Positions 42,316 through 52,400 of a DNA stretch of 64,000 nt are shown here, piece by piece. This stretch comes from WRGT01 sp942493035 (GTDB lineage Bacteria; Spirochaetota; UBA4802; UBA5550). Position 1 is the first letter of the stretch, and the number at the start of each line of letters is the position of its first letter. The translations under genes were made by a program, and so were the position numbers. The notes beneath the pieces are model-generated. The model did not search any database and was not told the origin of the DNA. It worked only from the letters and a program-made list of their open reading frames with translations. The stretch lies in contig OW818666.1 in the NCBI GenBank assembly GCA_942493035.1, forward strand, positions 2,170,001 through 2,234,000, given 5' to 3'.

Positions 42316-44466
42316 ATGAAACCGGATACAGAGAAAATTAAAAAAGCAGATTTATCCCTATATTTCATGGAGGATAATCCTGTTGAGGCTATTCTCATCA
42401 AAGATTCAAGAAGTGATACTGTTCTAATGAATCACATTTTTAAAAAAATGTTTTCCATCGGAAATATTAAGACAATAGATGAAGCATTAGAAACTATAAT
42501 AGAAAAAAACACCGACAGAGATCTGCTGAAAGAAAAAATTATTTCTCTCGACAACAGCACTTCAGTTCAGCCTGTTAAAATATTCAGAAACGGAAGACTC
42601 TACCACTTCTATGTCTATTATCATTCCGATTATGAACTGGTAATTGTCCACGCCCGTGATATGGCGGAATATGAAAAACTTACAAATCAGCTCGATGACT
42701 ACGCCCAGGGTCTGGTACAGAATATTTTTGATCTTGAAATTTCTCAAAGAAAACTGATTAAATCCAAAAACCGTTTGAGCAGACAGCTGAAGGCTTCTAC
42801 GGATCTGGGTTTAACTACATATGAATCATACAAAAATACAAAGCAGATTTTCAGAATATTTACTGAAATTGCAGCAGCAACAATTGATATCGAAAGATGC
42901 GGAATATGGATACTGGAAGATAATGGCGAAAAACTCAGATGCATGGATCTGTTTTCATCATTAACATCCCAGCATATATCCGACATTGTATTCTCCGGAA
43001 AAACTAATCCTGAAATATTCAGATCTTTAAAATCTGATAGACTGATAAAAGCAGACAATACCGACACTGGCGAAGCAGCACGGGAACTTTCCGAAGTATA
43101 TCTAAAGCCGAATGGTATTACATCGGTCCTTATGGCAACCATCATGCTGAAGGGTAAAATTACAGGTGTTGTTACTTTTGAGCACGCCGGCAATGCAAGG
43201 ATATGGGAGGATGACGAGAGCGGATTTGCTTTAATCTTTGCAGATCATGCTGCAAGAATATTATCCGATGTTGAAAAAAACCTTCTTGAATCACAGCTTA
43301 TTCAGTCTCAAAAGATGGAGACAATCGGCACCCTTGTGGGGGGACTTGCTCATGATTTCAACAATCTTCTTGGAGGAATTGTCGGATCTCTTTCACTTTT
43401 AAGATATAATGCCAAAGGGATAAAAGAGGAGGAGCTGGAAAAATATCTGAGCATTATGGAAAATGCTTCAGGTAGAGCGACAGACCTTGTAAAACAGCTT
43501 CTCTCTGTTGCAAGCAAGCAGGATCTTGCGATGGTTCCCGTAGACCTTAACCTTGCGATAAATCATATTGTTAAAATCTCAAAAAATACTTTTGATAAAT
43601 CTGTTGGTATCGAATACCATTTCAATGAGAAACCTGCGGTAACCAACGCAGATCCTATCCAGATCGAACAGGTGCTGCTGAATCTCTGTATTAATGGATA
43701 TCATGCAATGACTGTTATGCGGGATGAAGACGATCAGATTGGCGGAACACTTACAATTGATATAAGAAAAATTCATGCCGATGAAGCTTTAATGCAGGCT
43801 CATCATGAAGCTCATAAAATTGACTACTGGATAATTTCAATTGCAGACAACGGCGTAGGGATGAATAAAAAAACAATGGAGAGAATTTTTGAACCGTTCT
43901 TTACAACAAAAAAGAATTCAAGAATCAGAGGTTCAGGCCTTGGGCTTACTATGGTTTACAATATAATTCACGACCATGGCGGTTTTATTGATGTATATTC
44001 CGAACTTAAAACCGGTTCAGTATTTAACGTTTATCTCCCTGTCTTTGATCAGGAATATGTAGAAAAAGAATTTGAATCTGAAAAAGAGGTAATTCCCGGA
44101 CAGGGATTAATCCTTGTTGTTGATGATGAGGAGCTGATCCGCGTAACAACAATAAAAATGCTTCAGACCGCAGGGTACCAGGTAATTTCTGCTGAAAACG
44201 GCGAGTCGGGAGTTCAGATATTTAAAGAAAAGTATAAAGATATAACCGCAGTAATTCTGGATATGGCCATGCCGAAAAAAAGCGGCCGTGATACTTTTTA
44301 TGAAATGAAAAAGATTGATCCGGAAGTAAAAGTACTTCTTGCAACAGGATACAAGCATGACGAGCGATCGGAAGAGATTATCAAATCAGGCGTAAAAAGT
44401 TTTATTCAGAAACCATTTACAATCTATTCTTTATCAGAAGCAATAAGCAGAGTAATAAACAGTTGA
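42316..44466 (+). CDS. GAF hybrid histidine kinase with C-terminal receiver
   Basis: This 716-residue cytoplasmic kinase has a PAS-like N-terminus (about 15-125), a coiled coil (about 125-165) and a GAF domain (about 170-330; IDIERCGIWILEDNGEKLRC). HisKA has its His in LVGGLAHDFNNLLGGIVGSL (about 350). The HATPase domain (EQVLLNLCINGYHAMTVM; DNGVGMNKKTMERIFEPFFTT; SGLGLTMVYNII) and a receiver with phospho-Asp in VILDMAMPKKSG follow. It has the same AHDFNN architecture as 33737-35686. It is the third gene of the switch operon. Confidence 0.9.
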   Translation: MKPDTEKIKKADLSLYFMEDNPVEAILIKDSRSDTVLMNHIFKKMFSIGNIKTIDEALETIIEKNTDRDLLKEKIISLDNSTSVQPVKIFRNGRLYHFYVYYHSDYELVIVHARDMAEYEKLTNQLDDYAQGLVQNIFDLEISQRKLIKSKNRLSRQLKASTDLGLTTYESYKNTKQIFRIFTEIAAATIDIERCGIWILEDNGEKLRCMDLFSSLTSQHISDIVFSGKTNPEIFRSLKSDRLIKADNTDTGEAARELSEVYLKPNGITSVLMATIMLKGKITGVVTFEHAGNARIWEDDESGFALIFADHAARILSDVEKNLLESQLIQSQKMETIGTLVGGLAHDFNNLLGGIVGSLSLLRYNAKGIKEEELEKYLSIMENASGRATDLVKQLLSVASKQDLAMVPVDLNLAINHIVKISKNTFDKSVGIEYHFNEKPAVTNADPIQIEQVLLNLCINGYHAMTVMRDEDDQIGGTLTIDIRKIHADEALMQAHHEAHKIDYWIISIADNGVGMNKKTMERIFEPFFTTKKNSRIRGSGLGLTMVYNIIHDHGGFIDVYSELKTGSVFNVYLPVFDQEYVEKEFESEKEVIPGQGLILVVDDEELIRVTTIKMLQTAGYQVISAENGESGVQIFKEKYKDITAVILDMAMPKKSGRDTFYEMKKIDPEVKVLLATGYKHDERSEEIIKSGVKSFIQKPFTIYSLSEAISRVINS

Positions 44467-44479
44467 AAAAATCTCTATT

Positions 44480-44606
44480 ACTCCCGCCGACGAACTAATC
44501 ATTACCCACATCTCAAAAGCCCCTAAATCCCCCTCCGGGGGATTTAGGGGGCTTTTGAGATGTGGGTACAAGTCAGGCCGCCTTCGACGGCGGGGATATA
44601 TATAAT
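44480..44606. repeat. Family-3 palindrome inserted in a second palindrome
   Basis: The inner element 44503-44568 pairs TACCCACATCTCAAAAGCCC with GGGCTTTTGAGATGTGGGTA around CCCC/GGGG and ATTTAGGGGG sequences. Outside it, CTCCCGCCGACG and CGCCTTCGACGGCGGGG are two halves of another palindrome that appears to have been split. Confidence 0.65.
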
Positions 44607-44610
44607 ATTT

Positions 44611-46242
44611 CTATTCTACACGCTTTAAAATAATCATCGTAACGTCATCGTGTTTTTTGTAGTCTTCAAGCTGAGCGATAATTGTATTTTTAATTTCATC
44701 TGTAGATTTATTCCCGTTTTCTTCAAAAATAGTCAAAAGTTTCTTTTTGGAAAAGACATTCCTGCCGTTGTCAAAGGCTTCAGTTATACCATCAGTGTAC
44801 AATAGAAGAACATCATTCAATTCAAGGGTCAGTTCATCGTCTTCCATAAAAGTCTTTATCTCATCCCTGATTCCAAGCCACATACCTTTAGTTTTAACAA
44901 GCTCAACAGAACTGTTTTTACTTCTATAAACCATAAGATCTTCGTGAAGCCCTGAATACACAAACAGTCCATCGGGGAAACACGCAAGTATTGTTATTGT
45001 AATAAATTTATCTTCACCGAGTATCCGTATGTTATTGGTTAAAACTTTATTTATATCTGAAAGCAGTTTCGAAGGGGAAGTCTGCGGATTTTTATAAAGT
45101 ACTGTTTTAATTGATGTCTGAAGCATCATCATAACCAGTCCGGCAGGAACTCCATGGCCGGAGACATCCCCTATTACCACCCAGTAATTTCCTGAAACAT
45201 TAATAATATCATAATAATCACCTCCGACTTCATCTGCAGGGATCATATGAACTGTAACTTCATATCCGGGGAGAACGGGTTCAACCGGGAGAAGTACTGT
45301 CTGGATTTTCTTTGCAAGCTGCATCTCTCCCCAAAGTTCATCCCTTGCTTCGACAAGAGCCTGAGTTGTATTTTTTATTTCAGTAATATATTCCCTGAAA
45401 TACCTGGCAAATTCACCAATCTCATCTTTTGATGCAACGCTTCCCAGCTCTGCAGGATCGATGTTCCAGCCTGGGTTTTTTCTCAGCACTCTGACTATCT
45501 GTTTAATCGGATCAATTATAAATGACGAGATTTTTATGCTTATAAATATTGAAACCATTAAAGCAATTATAACAAAAATAATTGTAAATATCATAAAACT
45601 CAGAAAACTTCTCTGAGAGGAATTGAAGCTTTTCTGGCTCAGTTCATTCTGAATTTTCATCAGCTGATTAAGTCTTTCGTAAAGTATCCAGAACTGATCA
45701 TCCCCCATCTGGAGAATTGTTGAGGCTGTTGTAATATCGCCGCCGACAAGGGCAGACTCTTTAGCGTAATCGGCCCTTTTCTTATACTCTTCAATATTGT
45801 ATAGTACCGATACAAAAGTATTCCTTTCATCCGGTTCGAGTGTTTCAGACTCAAGAATTTTTTTAATCTGTAATGAGACCTCCTCCACCATCGGTATCTG
45901 TTCGGATAAAAGTTTTTCAACCTCTTTGAGGTCATAACCGGACAGAGCCCATACAAAGCCTTTATACATGTTAGTATGGATTATATTGATTTTTTTTACT
46001 ACATCCGAGCTCTGCTGATACAGGCGGAAACGTTTTTCAAAAATATCACTGACTAAAAATTTCTGCCGTGTCAGCCCTGCAAAAAATATAATCCCCATTA
46101 GAAAAATAAAAAATATACTTACTGCAGGAGCCAGGAATATCTTTTTTCTGACTGTCAGGTTATCTATTTGTGCTGTTGATGAGGATATGAGACTTTTATA
46201 TTTCTGAATAATGTACAAACCGGATTTTTTTATTATTAGCAT
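44611..46242 (-). CDS. Membrane sensor SpoIIE-type PP2C phosphatase
   Basis: This 543-residue protein has two transmembrane helices (about 34-55 and 207-232) around a helical extracytoplasmic domain, then a HAMP domain (about 232-295). The C-terminal SpoIIE phosphatase has metal-binding motifs DEVGGDYYDII, VIGDVSGHGVPAGL, LLLYTDGITEAFD and KHDDVTMIIL. It is the RsbU type that removes phosphate from a STAS-domain protein in response to an outside signal. The STAS-like and GHKL genes lie on the other strand at 41416-42301, a plausible circuit. The stop is followed by the nested family-3 palindrome. Confidence 0.9.
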   Translation of the reverse strand: MLIIKKSGLYIIQKYKSLISSSTAQIDNLTVRKKIFLAPAVSIFFIFLMGIIFFAGLTRQKFLVSDIFEKRFRLYQQSSDVVKKINIIHTNMYKGFVWALSGYDLKEVEKLLSEQIPMVEEVSLQIKKILESETLEPDERNTFVSVLYNIEEYKKRADYAKESALVGGDITTASTILQMGDDQFWILYERLNQLMKIQNELSQKSFNSSQRSFLSFMIFTIIFVIIALMVSIFISIKISSFIIDPIKQIVRVLRKNPGWNIDPAELGSVASKDEIGEFARYFREYITEIKNTTQALVEARDELWGEMQLAKKIQTVLLPVEPVLPGYEVTVHMIPADEVGGDYYDIINVSGNYWVVIGDVSGHGVPAGLVMMMLQTSIKTVLYKNPQTSPSKLLSDINKVLTNNIRILGEDKFITITILACFPDGLFVYSGLHEDLMVYRSKNSSVELVKTKGMWLGIRDEIKTFMEDDELTLELNDVLLLYTDGITEAFDNGRNVFSKKKLLTIFEENGNKSTDEIKNTIIAQLEDYKKHDDVTMIILKRVE

Positions 46243-46377
46243 ACTACTGATTCCTGAATATAATTTAGCGCCGCAAGATAAAATTTTCGTTCAAAACCTG
46301 AAGCTCCGGCTGGAGTATTGAATTTCCATCTAAATGAAACGGTTGGGAATTAAAACTGAAATCTATTCTATTCAGTT

Positions 46378-46965
46378 CTATTCCAGATAATATCCATTAT
46401 TAAATACAAGGTCACCTGACCTTTTAAAATATGTGACTTTAGGAAATGCTTTTTTAAAAACCGGATGTGCCCATCTGTAAAGAACCCACCCCTCACCTTT
46501 GTGTCTGCTTATCCTCACAATATCATGAAAGAACTGTTTACCGTCAGGGTCTTTTACATCATACCACTCTTTACCCTTTAACGTACTATTAATTGCATGA
46601 GCTACAACTGTTGCCTTATGTTCAAAGTCAGTCTGGAACACCCATATATAATAATCACCATCAATAAACTTCTTATGATCTCTATTTTTCGGATTATCAA
46701 TGGCATCAAGAGTTTTCTCTCTTCCATTTTTTTCAAAATATTTTATAGCAAACTGCACCAGGGCTTTTGTTCTTGCGGATTTTTCTTTTGATGATTCCCC
46801 GGACTTTTCCGCTTCAAAATCATAGGGTTTAACAGGTTCCTCAATTACGTAGGGGTTTACAATAGAGGTTTCATCCGGTTTATCTTTATTACATGAAAAA
46901 TTTATTAAAACTAAACACAAAAGAGAAATACTGAATAATAAAATTCTTAATCTCATATAATTCAT
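46378..46965 (-). CDS. Cache-domain lipoprotein
   Basis: This 195-residue exported lipoprotein has the signal LLFSISLLCLVLINFSC (Cys at about residue 25) and a charged linker. A single Cache-like domain covers about 65-190 (YYIWVFQTDFEHKATVVAHA; GKQFFHDIVRISRHKGEGWV; YRWAHPVFKKAFPKVTYFKR). Cache domains bind small ligands such as organic acids in the periplasm. It lacks any signalling output, so it could pass its signal to a membrane partner. The neighbouring SpoIIE sensor on the same strand, 135 bases downstream, is a candidate. Confidence 0.75.
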   Translation of the reverse strand: MNYMRLRILLFSISLLCLVLINFSCNKDKPDETSIVNPYVIEEPVKPYDFEAEKSGESSKEKSARTKALVQFAIKYFEKNGREKTLDAIDNPKNRDHKKFIDGDYYIWVFQTDFEHKATVVAHAINSTLKGKEWYDVKDPDGKQFFHDIVRISRHKGEGWVLYRWAHPVFKKAFPKVTYFKRSGDLVFNNGYYLE

Positions 46966-47029
46966 CCCCCATGATTTTTTATCTGCAGATAATCAAACAA
47001 TTGAATAATCACGAACATTCCGGATAGAT

Positions 47030-47110
47030 ATCTACATATAAACCGGTGGTGAAATTGATTTTCGCCGCGCCGTTGGCGCGGCGAAAAGTTTTTATTACCA
47101 GTTTATGGTT
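47030..47110. repeat. Family-2 nested palindrome
   Basis: The inner stem TTTTCGCCGCGCC / GGCGCGGCGAAAA (47059-47087) has outer arms ATAAACCGGTGGT and ATTACCAGTTTATGG. Same plan as 29148-29230. Confidence 0.65.
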
Positions 47111-47204
47111 GCTTACATTATTCAAAGATAGACAATAAATATCGCAATGGCAATTATTAAATTTAAAATAAAATATAAAAAACAAGAACTCATCAGTACG
47201 TACC

Positions 47205-47324
47205 GTACTATCATCAAATTCAGGAGTTATTGGTAAATGATTTTCCCGCCGCCAGTGGCGGCGGGATCTATAAGTGCACACAAACGGAAGCTTTTTTCTC
47301 AGCCGCGCCCTTGGCGCGGCTGAG
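47205..47324. repeat. Two further GC-rich palindromes
   Basis: TCCCGCCGCC / GGCGGCGGGA is at 47244-47266 and CTCAGCCGCGCC / GGCGCGGCTGAG at 47298-47324. With 47059-47087 this makes three different GC-rich stems within 270 bases. The remainder of the spacer 46966-47409 shows no gene. Confidence 0.65.
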
Positions 47325-47354
47325 AGCAATTTCTACACGAAATCATGTGTAGAT

Positions 47355-47389
47355 AAAAAAAGAGCCCTGTGGACAGAGCTCTTTTTTTT
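47355..47389 (-). terminator. Bidirectional Rho-independent terminator
   Basis: The stem AAAAAGAGC / GCTCTTTTT has A and T runs on both sides. It is placed 20 bases after the stop of the minus-strand lipoprotein gene 47410-47814. Confidence 0.75.
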
Positions 47390-47409
47390 GAATTAAATAT
47401 AATAAATTA

Positions 47410-47814
47410 TCAGTCCTTCATAATCTCAGTCATTTTAACAGAGGCATCCATAATCTCTTTAGCACCCGGATATTTCTTCATAGCACCTGTCATTGCAACT
47501 GTAAATCTTTCCATTGACTTCATTACAGCTTCCTGCTCAGCTTTAAACTTTACATCACCTTCAGGTTTAAAATCAGGGAATTTTTTCTCAAGCTCTTTCC
47601 CCTTGTCTGCAAGTTTTTTCATACTCTCTGCATATCCGATAAGAGCATCTCCGGCTTCTTTTGCGCTTGTTGATTTTTCAATTTTTTCTGCAGCAGTTTC
47701 TGTTGCTTTTGTCATATCAAGCATCAGAGCCTTAGCTTCTGCTTCAGGGCTTTTAGAACAGGAAACCATCCCCGCAACAGTTACTGCAAATAACAATGCT
47801 AAAACTTTCTTCAT
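47410..47814 (-). CDS. Small helical lipoprotein
   Basis: This 134-residue protein has a clear lipoprotein signal, KKVLALLFAVTVAGMVSC (Cys at residue 19). An Ala/Lys/Glu-rich, entirely helical mature part with heptad-like spacing follows (MLDMTKATETAAEKIEKSTS and onward). I know no family. It has its own terminator and a good upstream ribosome site (AAGGAG about nine bases before the ATG). Such abundant helical lipoproteins are common in spirochaete envelopes (established for the phylum, inferred here). Confidence 0.75.
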   Translation of the reverse strand: MKKVLALLFAVTVAGMVSCSKSPEAEAKALMLDMTKATETAAEKIEKSTSAKEAGDALIGYAESMKKLADKGKELEKKFPDFKPEGDVKFKAEQEAVMKSMERFTVAMTGAMKKYPGAKEIMDASVKMTEIMKD

Positions 47815-47890
47815 ATAAAACTCCTTGGTAAAATTTTGATCAATATAACAATATATATATCGAAATTCAAGTAATTTATATTTATTATAT

Positions 47891-47985
47891 CATCAGTTTA
47901 TGCAAGCACTCATAAACTGATGGTAAACTGCTCTCCTCCGCGCCAATGGCGCGGAGGAGATAAAATGCCACAGGTTTATGAGCAA
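47891..47985. repeat. Family-2 nested palindrome cluster
   Basis: CATCAGTTTATG / CATAAACTGATG (47891-47922) is followed by the inner stem TCTCCTCCGCGCC / GGCGCGGAGGAGA (47932-47960). Outer arms CTCATAAACTG and CAGGTTTATGAG pair around the inner stem, so two alternative folds compete. Confidence 0.65.
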
Positions 47986-48148
47986 TTACCCGTATATCAG
48001 GAGCATGGATTCTTCGCATACTCAGGAAATGAAAGATTACGCAGATTTCCAGTAAAAAATCACAGACTATCACTCAAATCACTGTAAATCTGCGGTTCAG
48101 ACAACTGCACAATAAATTTTGATTTAACAAAAAATCAGAGTGTCAGGA

Positions 48149-49414
48149 TCAAATATGCTGCTCGGCTCTCCCATTGGTGATTGCCTGTTTCACTAATCCT
48201 CTGACTAAGGGGAGCCTGAATGAAAAAGCAACGGCAAGCATTAAACATGCACAGCCGCAGATGAAAACTGTGAGAGGAGCTCCCGCTTTTGATGACAACG
48301 AACCGGCTATAAGACTTCCTACGGGAGCAGCCCCGGTGAAGGACATTATATAGAAGCTCATAACTCTTCCTCTTTTATCTTCATCCACTACAGCCTGAAG
48401 AACCATATTGCACGAAGCGACAACTACAATCATGCTGAAACCGATAATCACCAGAAGAATTGCTGATATAAAAATAATATCTGAAAAAGAAAACGCGATA
48501 AGACTTAATGCAAAGACATAAACTGCAATATTCATAATAAGCCCCTGGCCATTAAGCGACTTGCGCATAGCAAGATAAATAGTTGCAAGGAATGCTCCTG
48601 CTCCCGATGCCGAAACAAGAATACCGAATGTATGGGAGCCTCCGTTGAATATCTTTGCAGCAAAAATCGGCAGCAGAACAGGGAATGTCATACCGAAAAA
48701 ACTGATTAACGCAATAAGGACAAGTATATCTCTTATGGGGACAAAACTGACGGCATATGAGAATCCGTCTTTCATCTCAGTAAAAACATTTTTTCCGGAC
48801 TTTTTATTTATAGAAGCTGCAACATTCATTGAAAGAAAAGCAGCGATTATAGCAATATAACTTATCCCGTTAATAAGAAAGCATACACCCTCGCCGGCGG
48901 CTGCAACAATTACACCGGCAGCTGCCGGTCCAAGCAGCCTTGAAGCATTAAAAATAGATGAATTGAGCGCAATCGCATTAGGGAGGTCGGATCTGTCTTC
49001 TATCATTTCAATGATAAATGCCTGACGGACAGGCATTTCAAATGCATTTATTATACCAAGGATACATGTAAGTGTCAGAATATGCCAGACCTGCACCACA
49101 CCGCTTAGTGTTATTGCAGCAAATACAAAAGCCTGTATCATTGACATCACCTGAACAACCAGGAGAATACGATGTCTGCTCCACCGGTCTCCAAGAACAC
49201 CGGCGACTGGTGAAATGAGGAACACAGGCATCTGTCCAAGGAATCCCGCTAAACCGAGCATAAAAGCCGACCCGGTGAGCCTGTAGATCAGCCAGCTTGC
49301 CGCAATACTCTGCATCCATGTGCCGATAAGAGACGCGCCCTGTCCGAAGAAAAAAAGACGGTAATCTCTATTGGACAGAGCTCTCAGAGCAGAAGAAAAT
49401 TTTAAGTCAGACAT
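48149..49414 (-). CDS. Major facilitator superfamily exporter (EntS/MFS_3-like)
   Basis: This 421-residue protein of about 12 helices is of the transmembrane secretion effector (MFS_3) type: LSNRDYRLFFFGQGASLIGT at the start, WMQSIAASWLIYRLTGSA and PVAGVLGDRWSRHRILLVVQ with the motif A loop. RLLGPAAAGVIVAAAGEGVC and PVGSLIAGSLSSKAGAPLTV follow. Such proteins export small molecules. It starts five bases after the pyruvate carboxylase stop, so it is the second gene of that transcript, an unexplained pairing. The substrate is unknown. Confidence 0.85.
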   Translation of the reverse strand: MSDLKFSSALRALSNRDYRLFFFGQGASLIGTWMQSIAASWLIYRLTGSAFMLGLAGFLGQMPVFLISPVAGVLGDRWSRHRILLVVQVMSMIQAFVFAAITLSGVVQVWHILTLTCILGIINAFEMPVRQAFIIEMIEDRSDLPNAIALNSSIFNASRLLGPAAAGVIVAAAGEGVCFLINGISYIAIIAAFLSMNVAASINKKSGKNVFTEMKDGFSYAVSFVPIRDILVLIALISFFGMTFPVLLPIFAAKIFNGGSHTFGILVSASGAGAFLATIYLAMRKSLNGQGLIMNIAVYVFALSLIAFSFSDIIFISAILLVIIGFSMIVVVASCNMVLQAVVDEDKRGRVMSFYIMSFTGAAPVGSLIAGSLSSKAGAPLTVFICGCACLMLAVAFSFRLPLVRGLVKQAITNGRAEQHI

Positions 49415-49419
49415 CCATT

Positions 49420-52400
49420 TTACTCAAATCTTATTAGAAGCTCGCCATTTTTTACGCGCTGACCCTCTTTAACAGCTATAGTGGTTATCACACCGGAAAT
49501 CGGTGCTGTAATATTTGTCTCCATCTTCATCGCTTCCAGGATAAGAAGACTGTCCCCTTCTTTGACCGTGTCACCCTCTTTAACCAGAATTTTGGAAACA
49601 GAACCGGGGATTCCCGCGCCGATCTCTTTCGGATTATCAGGGTCGGCCATCTGAGTTGATAAAGCTGTAGTCTTTTCAGATCTGTAGGTTTTATCAAGGA
49701 TAGTCATTTCACGCCTGTTGCCGTTCACTTCAAAGACAACTCTTCTGTTTCCGTCGCTGTCGATTTTACCTATCTGAATAAGTTCAACAATAAATATTTT
49801 ACCCTCTGCAAGTTCAACGTCAAATGGTGTTCCTCTTCTTAACCCGTCAAAAAACAGAGGTGAATCCATCATGCTGAGATCACCATATTTTTTAATGAAA
49901 GCCAGAAATTCATCAAACACTTTAGGATAGAGAGCATAACTTAATACTTCTCTGTTCGAAGGGATTCTATTCATCTTCTTAGCAAGATCGGCCTTCAGTT
50001 TTTCAAAATCCACAGGCGGGAGAAGCTCACCGGGTCTGCATGTAATCGGCGCTTTTCCCTTCAGAACTATATCCTGTATCTCTCTTGAAAATCCCCCCAC
50101 AGGCTGCCCCATCATGCCTTCATAGTATGAAACGACTGAATCGGGGAATGCCATATCTCTCCCTTTGATCAGAATATTTTCCGGGGTTAAATCATTCTTG
50201 ACCATAAATATAGCAAGGTCGCCAACCATCTTTGAAGATGGAGTCACCTTGACGATATCTCCAACCATAAGGTTGACAGTGAGATACATCTCTTTTACTT
50301 CAACAAACTTGTGACCCAATCCGAAACTGTCAACCTGTGACTTAAAGTTGGAGTACTGTCCGCCGGGTATCTCGTATTTGTAGACTTCTGCTGTTCCGGA
50401 CTGAAGATCCGATTCAAACTTATTGTATATGGGACGGATATCGTTCCAGTAATCGGAAATGAGCTGAATATTGTCACGGCTCAGCCCGGTTTCCCGGTCG
50501 GTATATTCAAGGGCAGCAACAATTGAGTTAAGTGCCGGCTGACTTGTAACACCGGACATATTATTGAATGACGCATCGACAATATCAACACCGGACTCTG
50601 CAGCGATAAGAACCGTTGCGACTCCGTTACCGCTTGTATCGTGAGTATGAAGATGAATCGGAATGGAAATTTCATTCTTTAGAGCTTTGATAAGCTTTTC
50701 TGCCGCATATGGCTTAAGCAGGCCGGCCATATCCTTAATACCGAGAATCTGTGCTCCCATATTCTCAATCTCTTTAGCAGTTTTCACATAGTATTCAAGT
50801 GAATACTTATCTCTTTTAGTATCAAGAATATCTCCTGTGTAGCATACACATGCCTCGGCAATTTTACCGGCCTTTAGAACCTCTTCAACCGCAACCTCCA
50901 TCCCTTTCAGCCAGTTAAGTGAATCGAAGACCCTAAAGATATCTATGCCGGCAGATGCTGATTCTTTTATAAACTCTTTGATAAGATTGTCGGGATAATT
51001 TGTGTAGCCGACAGCGTTCGCGCCACGGAGCAGCATCTGAAACATTATGTTCGGGACCTTCTTTCTCAGCAGATCAAGTCTCTCCCATGGATCCTCTTTC
51101 AGAAATCTGTATGCTACGTCAAAAGTCGCGCCACCCCACATTTCAAGAGAGAAAAGGTCCTGAGCAAGAAACGCCGTAGGTTCTGCAATCTTCAGCATAT
51201 CGTAAGTACGGAGTCTTGTCGCCATAAGAGACTGATGAGCATCCCGAAACGAAGTATCCGTAAGAAGAAGTTTATTTTGTGATTTAATCCACTCGACAAC
51301 TCCGGCAGGGCCTTTCTCGTCAAGAATCTGCTTTGTTCCACGGAGATTCAGATTTTCAGGAACAACGGGGATTCTCGGAACATCATGTTCCATGGTAGTA
51401 CCCTTGGTTTCGTTGACAGCTTTCTCTCCGAGATAAGTAAGAATTCTTACTTCACTGTCATCATGCGGCGCTATATCAAAAAGTTCAGGTGTACTTTCGA
51501 TAAAACCTGTTGTACAATTACCGCTCTGAAATACCGGATGAGACAGCACGTTAAGAAGAAATCCTTCATTGGTTTTTACACCGGCAATAACAAGTTCTTT
51601 AATGGAACGTTTTGCTTTATTAATTGCATCCTGAAAAGTCCGTGAATGCGAAATAATTTTTACAAGAAGTGAGTCGTAGTACGGGCTGATAACTGAACCG
51701 GTATAACCGTTACCTCCATCAAGTCTTATCCCGCATCCCGATCCTGTTCGGTAAACATCAATACGTCCGGTATCGGGTGCAAAACCGTTTGCCGGATCTT
51801 CAGTAGTTACCCTGCACTGAATCGCGAATCCTCTCGACTGTATCGAGTCCTGTGATTTGATACCAATCTGATCGGAATCGAGCCTGTAACCCTGAGCTAC
51901 AAGAATCTGACTCTGCACAAGATCGATTCCGGTAACCTCTTCAGTAACAGTATGCTCCACCTGTATCCTCGGATTCATCTCAATGAAGTAGTGGTTGCCA
52001 TCTTTATCGACAAGGAACTCAACAGTTCCTGCGCTCTTATAGTCAACAGCCTTCGCGATTTTAACCGCATCGGCACATATCGCCGCTCTCTGCTTTTCAG
52101 TTATTGATATTGCAGGGGTAAACTCTATGACCTTCTGGTGTCTTCGCTGGATTGAACAGTCTCTCTCAAAAAGATGGACTACATTGCCGTAATTATCACC
52201 AAGCACCTGGACTTCAATATGTTTAGGCTGCTCAAGATATTTCTCCATAAATATATCATCGTTACCGAAAGCTTTTCTCGCCTCGTTACCGGCACTGTGG
52301 AAACCTGCAATAAGATCGGCTTCATTACGGATAATACGCATTCCACGTCCGCCGCCGCCGGCTGATGCTTTAAGCATAATGGGGTATCCGCAGTTTTTAG

